Assembly: GCA_017521365.1 (NCBI GenBank)
Contig: JAFXCT010000015.1
Location: forward strand, 1 to 39,729
DNA: 39,729 bases
Direction of reading: 5' to 3'
Source of the DNA: Clostridia bacterium
GTDB taxonomy: Bacteria > Bacillota > Clostridia > Oscillospirales > Acutalibacteraceae
Shown here: positions 34,070 to 39,729 of the stretch, in pieces
Layout of the letters: every line of letters starts with the position of its first letter
Numbering within the stretch: position 1 is the first letter of the stretch
Notes under the pieces: generated by a model
What the model was told of the DNA's origin: nothing
What the model saw: the letters and a program-made list of their open reading frames with translations, nothing else
Database searches by the model: none
Translations under genes and position numbers: made by a program

Positions 34070-34383
34070 ACCTTCCCCCTCCCCTGTTTCTTGTTTTCAT
34101 AGTCAAAATATCGTAAAAGCTTCAGCCTTTTCAGCTGTCAACGAATACCACGTGCAAGCATTGCATTACGCAAAATCCGGTATCAAACGCTTGTGTATAT
34201 ACGAGTTAATATTACCATAATACCCGAAAGAAAACAATATTAATATTTAATCTGAAAAAATCCGCTTACTTTCCTCAAAAAAAATGCACACAAATTGTTG
34301 AAAAGCTCGATTAATTATGCTAATATACCAGTTAATTATAATTTTTATTATATTATTTAAGAAAAATAAAAGAAGATGATTTC
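34070..34383. other. AT-rich intergenic region, 314 nt
   Basis: A divergent spacer between namZ and the acidic coiled-coil gene. Apart from the plus-strand promoter at 34298-34326 and the namZ ribosome binding site, I see no gene, RNA or repeat in it. Confidence 0.6.
34298..34326 (+). promoter_or_regulatory. Candidate promoter of the acidic coiled-coil gene
   Basis: TTGAAA (34298-34303), a 17-nt spacer and TAATAT (34321-34326), about 57 nt before the GTG start. Confidence 0.6.
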
Positions 34384-34869
34384 GTGACAGATAAAGAACT
34401 GAAAAAGCTCAGCCGACTTGAGCTTTTGGAGCTTTTACTTACGGAAAGCCGCGAAAACGAACGGCTCAGGGAAGAGCTTGAAAGAATAAACGCCGAAAAC
34501 GCAGTAGAAAAAAGCGCACAGCACCTGAACGAAACGGCAAAGCAGCTTGATTCGGCGCTGCAAAAGGTTTTATCAATGATGTCGGACGGCTGCATTACAG
34601 CAATTGAGCCCGACACGTCTTCGGAAGAATCCGAAACAATCGAAGAAACCGAAGAAGCTGAAATAATCGAAGAAAACGAAGCTGCCGAAGAAGCCGAAGT
34701 AACTGAAGAAGCCGAAACGACCGAGGAAGCGGTTGATGTGCCTGTTCAGGAGCCGGTGGAACAGAACAGCCCCGAAAAAGAAAAAATAACCGCCTTAACA
34801 AATCCCGTGGATTACAACATATACAAAAAGCTCATCGTTTTTTTATGCAAAACCCTTATTCGCTTTTAG
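34384..34869 (+). CDS. Acidic coiled-coil protein, signal-peptidase neighbour type
   Basis: A 161-residue protein starting at GTG 34384; the ATG 8 nt upstream runs into a stop. The N-terminus (TDKELKKLSRLELLELLL) is a short helical motif found in clostridial proteins often encoded next to signal peptidase I. A coiled coil follows (about 20-60), then a strongly acidic low-complexity tract (about 78-125, Glu/Thr/Ala repeats). No enzyme domain is recognised. The end is unusual: codons GTT TTT TTA form a U UUU UUA slippery heptamer at 34839-34845, and the -1 frame continues for 33 codons to 34946. Confidence 0.7.
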   Translation: MTDKELKKLSRLELLELLLTESRENERLREELERINAENAVEKSAQHLNETAKQLDSALQKVLSMMSDGCITAIEPDTSSEESETIEETEEAEIIEENEAAEEAEVTEEAETTEEAVDVPVQEPVEQNSPEKEKITALTNPVDYNIYKKLIVFLCKTLIRF

Positions 34870-34946
34870 TGCTTCCGAGTGACTTGCGTCAAGAGGTAAG
34901 CAACCGCATTGACACCATACAAAGCGAGCTCAGAAAAGGACGGTAA
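34845..34946 (+). pseudogene. 33-codon -1-frame extension of the acidic protein
   Basis: An open frame MQNPYSLLVLPSDLRQEV... then SNRIDTIQSELRKGR to TAA, in the -1 frame relative to the upstream gene and joined to it at a run of seven T. The amphipathic helical sequence looks like a genuine protein end. It is either the true C-terminus lost by an indel in the T-run, or reached by programmed frameshifting. No independent ribosome binding site is seen. Confidence 0.5.
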
Positions 34947-34984
34947 GCCGAAACCCATTCCCTTCCGTCAGGAGTATATCCTAA

Positions 34985-35101
34985 ATGAGATTCAAAAAAT
35001 TTGAACGTTCCGTTCAGTTTCCGACAGTCCAACAGATAGAGACTGCTATTTCAAAAGAAAAGTACTCGCAGAAATACAAAAAGATTCTCAAAAGCACCTG
35101 A
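34985..35101 (+). pseudogene. Truncated start of a signal peptidase I gene
   Basis: A 38-codon frame with its own AGGAG site (about 10 nt before the ATG). Its sequence FPTVQQIETAIS..., ending KYSQKYKKILKST, matches the cytoplasmic head typical of clostridial type I signal peptidases, which continues into a membrane anchor after the LRST-like motif. Here a TGA stops it exactly at that point and a terminator hairpin follows. The catalytic part is gone, so this is probably a deletion relic. Confidence 0.55.
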
Positions 35102-35116
35102 AATATTATCAGCTAA

Positions 35117-35154
35117 AAAAGCCGGCGCAAGGCTGAAACCTTGTGCCGGCTTTT
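35117..35154. terminator. Bidirectional terminator
   Basis: Arms AAAAGCCGGCGCAAGG (35117-35132) and CCTTGTGCCGGCTTTT (35139-35154) pair at 15 of 16 positions as Watson-Crick plus a G-U. T-runs flank both sides. It separates the signal peptidase relic from the convergent transporter gene. Confidence 0.92.
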
Positions 35155-35170
35155 CGGATATTTAAACCGT

Positions 35171-37027
35171 TTATGCTTCGGGTGCTGTTGCCTCTTCGGG
35201 GGCTTCCTTTTTACTTGCGATAAGGCTGTTACGCCTTTCAATCATAGCGGCTGACTCAACGGGTATTCCTGCGTGAAGCTCACCGGGCTTCGCAAATTCG
35301 AGTCCGCCCTCGTATTCTGACGGAAAATAGCCTTCTTGGGCGAGCTTTTCCCTTTGCTTTAGAACTTCCATAACGTATTCGTGCTGCGGATTGTTGAAAT
35401 CCCAGAACAGATACGGAATAATCATCAGAACAAAACCGACAAGGTCAAACATTAGCGGAATTGCAAGAATATTAAATCTGGCAGAATCAATATAAAGAAC
35501 GTCCCAGTTGGAATTGAAGCCGTTTTTGAGAATAATTACAGGTATTATAAGGCTTACGAAAGTGGTAACGGGAGAAATAATCCAGTTGAACACTCCGCTG
35601 AAGTTTTCAAGGCGCTCGCCCGAAAGATACATCTGATAGTCGTTCTTTCTTACGGCCATATCGCTGTCGGCAACGTCGGGAATTGACGTTGCAAGGCCCT
35701 TACAGAACTCACACGCAAAAATAACGATACCGCACAAATTCTGCTTTGTGGGGAACGCCATAATCGTCAGCATTTCCGAAACGGCACTCACCGCACAGAC
35801 GACAAGCTTGATGATTTTCAAGGTTCTGTATGGAAAACGCTTTACAAAATACGGCGCAACAAAGCTGAGCGGCGTTGACCTGAAGCTCATCAGCGTTTTC
35901 ATCAGGCCGTAAATTGCACACTGGGTATACATACGGAACGAGAAGAAATACATAACGTTTACAATGCTTATCATTCCGTTACCGAATGAATCCAGCAGAG
36001 TGGAAATTGTATTCAGCCAGTTGTACTTGTTTTTCATTACCTGAGAAATTCCGTACCACAAGGACACCTTCTGCTTTTTTTCAAGCGGAGGCTGGGGGAT
36101 TCTCTCCGAAATGTTTCTGACGCTCAGCAGGGTTAACGCGCCCATCGGAATGAAGACCGCGGGAACAACGAACTTGTAAAATCTTATATCGCTGAAGGCA
36201 ATTCCGAAAATCGGAATTACAACGTCAAACACGTTCTTTACAAAGTGTGACAGCTTTACGGGCCACGTTCTTACAAGCATTCTTTCGTGAGGATTCGGCG
36301 AAATATTCTGAGTACACTGTTCAATAACGTTATCGAACGGGAACATATCGTAAATCATAAACAGAAGATACGCCATCCACATTCTGTCTTCAACCAATTT
36401 TATGTTGTAAATCGGAAGCCAGCCGATAAGTATAATCATAACAGACTTCTGGAAAAAGTTTGAGAACAGCACGTATTTATATCTTCCGTATTTCGGAACG
36501 AGCTTCTTTCTCCAGAGAATATTACGCAGTCCGCCGTAAGCGTTAACGAACAACTGTATGCCGAATATTTTGAGGAAGCTTCTTGCGCTTACACCGTTTA
36601 TTCCGTTAAGCAGCTTTGCCAGCGACACCGGAAGGAAGGCTGACAAGTCGAACAGAATCATACATAAGCCGACAAACGAAACTATACCGTAAAAGGTAAG
36701 CAGCTTTTTCTCCGTTTTCTTTTCAAGAATACCGAGATTATCGTTGACAAACCAATTGAGAACATTCCACAGATACGTCAGCGGAAGTCCGATAAGTGTA
36801 ATGACGGAAAACGCCAGATAGGGAAGCTTATAGTGGTACATTATAAGGAAGCAGGACGCTGTAAAGCCCAGATATTCGAGAGGCGCTTTGATGCTGTAAT
36901 TCATTCCGACGCCGAAAAATACCGTAAGATATTCTTTGAACGGAACATAGTTGCCTTTTTCTCTGTCAGGCTCATTCCAATGATTTTTCACATCCTGAAA
37001 TAATGCAGTTATTTTACCGTTAGCCAT
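35171..37027 (-). CDS. Large GPH/MFS-type transporter
   Basis: A 618-residue inner-membrane protein with about 12 hydrophobic segments, distantly like the GPH symporters in this window but about 100 residues longer. After an N-terminal amphipathic head (NGKITALFQDVKNHW) the segments are separated by loops rich in Lys/Arg (WRKKLVPKYGRYKYV). A conserved-looking CTQNISPNPHERMLVRTWP loop lies mid-protein and a cytoplasmic tail of about 70 residues ends in Glu/Ala. Its ATG shares one base with the LRR gene stop (TGATG), so it is translationally coupled. The cargo is unknown; a product of the GDPD encoded on the same transcript is a reasonable thought. Confidence 0.8.
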   Translation of the reverse strand: MANGKITALFQDVKNHWNEPDREKGNYVPFKEYLTVFFGVGMNYSIKAPLEYLGFTASCFLIMYHYKLPYLAFSVITLIGLPLTYLWNVLNWFVNDNLGILEKKTEKKLLTFYGIVSFVGLCMILFDLSAFLPVSLAKLLNGINGVSARSFLKIFGIQLFVNAYGGLRNILWRKKLVPKYGRYKYVLFSNFFQKSVMIILIGWLPIYNIKLVEDRMWMAYLLFMIYDMFPFDNVIEQCTQNISPNPHERMLVRTWPVKLSHFVKNVFDVVIPIFGIAFSDIRFYKFVVPAVFIPMGALTLLSVRNISERIPQPPLEKKQKVSLWYGISQVMKNKYNWLNTISTLLDSFGNGMISIVNVMYFFSFRMYTQCAIYGLMKTLMSFRSTPLSFVAPYFVKRFPYRTLKIIKLVVCAVSAVSEMLTIMAFPTKQNLCGIVIFACEFCKGLATSIPDVADSDMAVRKNDYQMYLSGERLENFSGVFNWIISPVTTFVSLIIPVIILKNGFNSNWDVLYIDSARFNILAIPLMFDLVGFVLMIIPYLFWDFNNPQHEYVMEVLKQREKLAQEGYFPSEYEGGLEFAKPGELHAGIPVESAAMIERRNSLIASKKEAPEEATAPEA

Positions 37028-38103
37028 CAGTTCGCCCTCCTTTCCTGTCCGTAAACAGCTTCAATGCTTTTAAGCGAAGTCGTGCTCTGCTTCGGGAGCC
37101 AATTTTCACCGGTTTCAATCGAATCTTCGTTTTCGGCGCCGAGATAGATTTTATCACATCCCAGGTCACCGTAAAAAGCGTGGTGTCCGATAAACTTTAC
37201 GCTTTCGGGCACGTAGATATACGTAACCAGTTCGCAGTATGAAAAGCCGTCGGAACCGATTGATTCCACACCGTCGGGGATTGTGATTGTTTCAAAGCCC
37301 TTACACTTGAAAAATGCAAGATTTCCGATTCTCTTCACAGATGACGGAATATCGACAAATGTCAGCGCTTCACAGTCGCTGAAGCACGAATCCTCAATTT
37401 CGGCAACCGAATCGGGTATCCGATAAAAAGCTTCGTCTGAAAACTGTTTTGCATATTCTTCAGCATCGGCAACCGTTTCATCACCGTATTTCTGAGTAAA
37501 CTCCTCAAGGAACGCTTTTGCGGTTGTTTCATCGGTGGGTGCAGCGGTGCCGTCCCTGAGCGCCGTTCTGTATTGATGGTTTCTGATTGGGTGAAGAATA
37601 ATCTCCTTCATATCTTTGGAATACAGTACACCGTCAACAGAAGTGTAGCTCTGATTCTCAGGGTCAACAATTACCGCCATAAGGTTTTTGGTATAATAAA
37701 AACAATGCGGCTGAATTTCCGAAACGTTTTTTCCTATAAAAATGAAACGCACGTATTCATTGCAGCTCATTGAAAATTCACGCACTTGGGTAATCGGCTT
37801 GGCAGTATCAGCCTCGCCCGATTCATTTCTGACATAATCAACGTGCAAAGCTATATCGTCTTCCTTGCCGACGAACTGATAAAGGGTATAGCCTGTATCG
37901 TTTTCACGGTATGTATATTTGTCAGAGCTGATTGAATTAAAGCTGAAATATAACGAGAGACCGACGAAAGCAGCTATTACCGTTATAAAAACAATCTTAA
38001 ACCTTCTGCTCTTTTTATCCTTCATCACCAAATCAGGCTTTTTATCAAAAAGCGGGTCGTAAAGCAATTCGGTTTTGCTGATTTCAATATTATTGTCAAC
38101 CAT
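37027..38103 (-). CDS. Membrane-anchored BspA-type leucine-rich-repeat protein
   Basis: A 358-residue protein: a cytoplasmic N-terminus of about 34 residues, one membrane segment (about 35-55, IVFITVIAAFVGLSLYF), then an extracellular part. Residues about 120-175 have the BspA features IFIGKNVSEIQPHCFY and VDGVLYSKD. After a helical insert, four LRR_5 repeats (about 228-325) of the form IPDSVxxIxxxxFxxCxxLxxIxIP follow. Such domains bind proteins or glycans on the cell surface. It overlaps the GDPD gene by 8 nt and the transporter by 1 nt, tying all three into one unit. Confidence 0.85.
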   Translation of the reverse strand: MVDNNIEISKTELLYDPLFDKKPDLVMKDKKSRRFKIVFITVIAAFVGLSLYFSFNSISSDKYTYRENDTGYTLYQFVGKEDDIALHVDYVRNESGEADTAKPITQVREFSMSCNEYVRFIFIGKNVSEIQPHCFYYTKNLMAVIVDPENQSYTSVDGVLYSKDMKEIILHPIRNHQYRTALRDGTAAPTDETTAKAFLEEFTQKYGDETVADAEEYAKQFSDEAFYRIPDSVAEIEDSCFSDCEALTFVDIPSSVKRIGNLAFFKCKGFETITIPDGVESIGSDGFSYCELVTYIYVPESVKFIGHHAFYGDLGCDKIYLGAENEDSIETGENWLPKQSTTSLKSIEAVYGQERRAN

Positions 38104-38947
38104 TCAAATTTCCCTCCGTTAACCACCATTCGGTATAGGCATCGGGATAATTGGTTTTGAACCCCGCTACGCCCATATTGCAAATCTGTTGCCACCACTC
38201 GGGATAATCTCCGAGATTTGAAAAAACTTTAATGCCCATTGACTCAAACATATCAACGTCTTTTTTGGTAAATGCCTCGTTATTGAGTCCGACCTCCCAC
38301 AGGTCAGAACGGTTAACGAAATCCATCGTTTTTTCGTTGATAAAACGGATATTCGCCCCCAAACGAAGGCCCTCGGGCTTGCCGTTTTTGCGGTAATGCT
38401 CCTGCATTTCTTCAAGCACTTCCCAGTCGCCCGAAAAAAATATGTACCTTGAAACGTTCGGGGATTCTGCAAGGATTTCGTCCATTCGCGGACACATTCC
38501 CTTGCACTTGAATTCAACCTCAACGGTGATGTCGTAGTCCACCGTTGAAAGCCACGCATCAAATTCGGGGAAGGTTATCAGGTGGGTTACCCTGTCTTCA
38601 ACGTAATCGGGCGGTGTAATCATACGCCTGCCCCCAAAATGCTCCGTCCAAGGATACGGAGGATATTTCAGCTTCAGCGCATTTCGGTAGGGAATATCAA
38701 ATTTTTTTATCTGCTCGGACGTCATATCCATAAGAACGTCACGGTGCTTTTCAAAAGTCATATAGCCCATATTACCGTTATGGGTTATTATTATCTCCCC
38801 GTCTCCGCAGAGCTGAATATCAAGCTCAATGCCCTCAAAGCCGAGTTCAGCAGTTTTTTGGAATGCTTCCAAAGAATTTTCGGGTGCAAACTGCGTAACC
38901 CCCGTGTGTGCAATCCTCATCGGCATTCCGCAATACTCTTTCTTCAC
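38096..38947 (-). CDS. Glycerophosphodiester phosphodiesterase family protein
   Basis: A 283-residue TIM-barrel enzyme of the GDPD family, which splits glycerophosphodiesters or related lipid headgroups. A GTG start at 38947 is chosen because GGAGGGG (38954-38960) is ideally spaced before it; the ATG at 38960-38962 overlaps that site. Catalytic elements are His14, Glu23 (APEN), Glu41 and Asp43 (IELDIQ) and His56 (ITHN). The usual HRG is HTG and the usual HD is HN. Loss of the phosphate-contacting Arg suggests changed substrate or activity. There is no signal peptide. It is first gene of the GDPD-LRR-transporter operon, behind a TATAAT promoter. Confidence 0.85.
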   Translation of the reverse strand: MKKEYCGMPMRIAHTGVTQFAPENSLEAFQKTAELGFEGIELDIQLCGDGEIIITHNGNMGYMTFEKHRDVLMDMTSEQIKKFDIPYRNALKLKYPPYPWTEHFGGRRMITPPDYVEDRVTHLITFPEFDAWLSTVDYDITVEVEFKCKGMCPRMDEILAESPNVSRYIFFSGDWEVLEEMQEHYRKNGKPEGLRLGANIRFINEKTMDFVNRSDLWEVGLNNEAFTKKDVDMFESMGIKVFSNLGDYPEWWQQICNMGVAGFKTNYPDAYTEWWLTEGNLNG

Positions 38948-39086
38948 CGTTTTCCCCTCCATATGTTACTGATTGAGCGATGCTTTTTATCTTCAACCGT
39001 AAGCCTTTGTAATAACCGGAACCGAGATTAATTATCCGCTTTCCCTTTTGGTATGTTTTTTGCTAAATTCACAAATTAATACCTAT

Positions 39087-39115
39087 ATTATAATACATCA
39101 ATTTGCACAAATCAA
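39087..39115 (-). promoter_or_regulatory. Promoter of the GDPD/LRR/transporter operon
   Basis: On the minus strand TTGATT (39110-39115) and a perfect TATAAT (39087-39092) are 17 nt apart. The spacer includes TTGTGCAA, and 24 of 29 positions match the promoter at 20244-20272. Confidence 0.75.
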
Positions 39116-39347
39116 TACAAATAAGTGGAATATTTTTGTTATATTTAATCAAGCGGTTTATTTTGTGTGCCAAACCCGCACTTCAAAGCGATAAACCGTA
39201 TGTGTAAACGGTATAAATAATTCTGATTTCAAAGAGCAAACAGCAAAAATTCCTGTTAATATATCGCCATCCCCTGCACCGTTTCAAAAGCAAAGCCGCA
39301 CCGAAAGCACACATATCCCCACACTGCAAACGATAAGCTTTGTTCTG

Positions 39348-39393
39348 AAAAACAACGTCCCCGATATACAGATAACATCCGTATATCGAGGAC
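39348..39393 (-). terminator. Terminator after the Cys-rich reading frame
   Basis: Arms GTCCCCGATATAC (39357-39369) and GTATATCGAGGAC (39381-39393) pair at 12 of 13 positions. On the minus strand GTTGTTTTTC follows. It lies 20 nt beyond the stop at 39414. Confidence 0.75.
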
Positions 39394-39413
39394 AAATTTT
39401 TAAAATTAAATTT

Positions 39414-39539
39414 TCAGCAGCCGCAGTTTTTGTCAAACGACGGGTTGCAGGCGTAGAAATTCTTGCTGTCCAGCTTGTCGGTCGCAAAACGCAAGCCTTC
39501 ACCGTTACAATCAAAACAACACTGAAAAAAACAATAGAA
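39414..39539 (-). pseudogene. Cys-rich C-terminal reading frame without a start
   Basis: A 41-codon open frame ending EGLRFATDKLDSKNF... YACNPSFDKNCGC before TGA. It has seven Cys, and third positions in its second half are mostly C or G as in real genes here. A terminator lies 20 nt downstream. There is no Met or good start codon, and TAA immediately precedes it in frame. I read it as the end of a broken or frameshifted gene, function unknown. Confidence 0.4.
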
Positions 39540-39580
39540 TTATCACACATTGATAATAATTGCGTTTTTAAAGGCTGATA

Positions 39581-39727
39581 TCAATATTTTCTCCATACCA
39601 TTCTATCCACAACATTGGTATAAGACTGAATTATTTTAACTACCTTCGTGCTGACGTTTTCTTCAATATAATCAGGAACAGGAATGCCGTAATCACCGTT
39701 GCTGTTCATATCAACAGCAGTTGCAAC
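39581..39727 (-). CDS. C-terminal end of an unrecognised protein
   Basis: A minus-strand frame open at the right edge that ends at TGA 39581-39583. The 48 visible residues include VDMNSNGDYGIPVPDYIEE and end KIIQSYTNVVDRMVWRKY. Codon use matches neighbouring genes, so the coding call is fair. I do not recognise the family. The gene continues outside the window. Confidence 0.65.
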   Translation of the reverse strand, partial: VATAVDMNSNGDYGIPVPDYIEENVSTKVVKIIQSYTNVVDRMVWRKY

Positions 39728-39729
39728 GG

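Larger units (their letters stand above)
38948..39413. other. Intergenic region, 466 nt
   Basis: It contains the minus-strand promoter at 39087-39115, the ribosome binding site of the GDPD gene and the hairpin at 39357-39393. A weak inverted repeat CGGTTTAT/ATAAACCG (39154-39161 and 39191-39198) is also present. I see no convincing gene or RNA. Confidence 0.6.

Noticed and set aside
33098..34102. Plus-strand open frame of 334 codons opposite namZ
   Set aside because: NamZ motifs are unmistakable on the minus strand; the plus frame has no recognisable domain or start signal.
34620..34740. GAAGAA-rich tract as a CRISPR or tandem repeat array
   Set aside because: It is low-complexity coding for Glu/Thr/Ala within one gene, without regular repeat units or spacers.
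39154..39198. Inverted repeat CGGTTTAT/ATAAACCG as an operator
   Set aside because: Eight-bp arms 29 nt apart with no partner copy and no placement on a promoter; likely chance in AT-rich sequence.
39183..39395. Minus-strand 70-codon frame in the right-hand intergenic region
   Set aside because: It spans a terminator hairpin, has no ribosome binding site and an unnatural Cys/Tyr-rich composition.
39284..39550. Minus-strand 88-codon frame overlapping the Cys-rich frame
   Set aside because: It runs through the terminator hairpin at 39357-39393; the alternative frame ending at 39414 has gene-like codon use and stops just before that hairpin.

Overview
The window (about 39.7 kb) is a chromosomal segment of an anaerobic, low-to-mid GC Firmicute of the class Clostridia, most likely an Oscillospiraceae/Ruminococcaceae-type gut bacterium. 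The reasons are an alpha/beta-type small acid-soluble spore protein (endospore former), formate-tetrahydrofolate ligase (one-carbon metabolism of anaerobes), strong AGGAGG-type ribosome binding sites, the remnant of a clostridial-type signal peptidase gene, and many secreted hydrolases with GPH-type sugar symporters. No rRNA, complete tRNA, insertion sequence, phage gene or CRISPR array was seen.

Layout. 1-1.4 kb: end of fhs, then a SASP gene. 1.5-3.5 kb: first secreted lipase-like alpha/beta hydrolase (minus). 3.7-13.5 kb: plus-strand operon of ceramidase-like protein 1, GH38 alpha-mannosidase, ceramidase-like protein 2, GPH symporter and an Eis-type acetyltransferase, closed by a terminator and followed by a secreted DUF4838 protein. 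15.5-20.2 kb: minus operon of an ENPP-like phosphodiesterase and two more lipase-like hydrolases. 20.3-24.2 kb: minus operon of a sugar isomerase-like TIM barrel, a D-2-hydroxyacid dehydrogenase and a membrane-anchored protein of unknown family. 24.3-27.6 kb: plus operon of a GPH symporter (with an apparent 1-nt lesion at its 5' end), a BadF-type amino-sugar kinase and MurQ. 27.6-32.9 kb: a GNAT resembling the acetyltransferase-like domain of O-GlcNAcases, divergent from an operon of a GH84 beta-N-acetylglucosaminidase and ceramidase-like proteins 3 and 4. 32.9-34.1 kb: NamZ-type beta-N-acetylmuramidase. 34.4-35.1 kb: acidic coiled-coil protein and a truncated signal peptidase start. 35.2-39 kb: minus operon of a GDPD-like phosphodiesterase, a membrane-anchored BspA-type LRR protein and a large GPH-like transporter. 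The last 300 bases hold two C-terminal coding ends on the minus strand.

How the genes fit together. Two themes recur. One is amino-sugar/muropeptide salvage: NamZ, kinase and MurQ make a recognisable route from MurNAc-GlcNAc to GlcNAc-6-phosphate and D-lactate, with a symporter and a divergently transcribed 2-hydroxyacid dehydrogenase alongside. The other is an unusual concentration of lipid-type hydrolases: four neutral-ceramidase-like proteins, three lipase-like proteins with a PxSxG nucleophile elbow, an ENPP-like and a GDPD-like phosphodiesterase, all interleaved with glycosidases and symporters. I infer a foraging region for host- or microbe-derived glycoconjugates, possibly glycolipids. 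The substrate is not proven by sequence, and two of the ceramidase-like copies lack the usual nucleophile serine.
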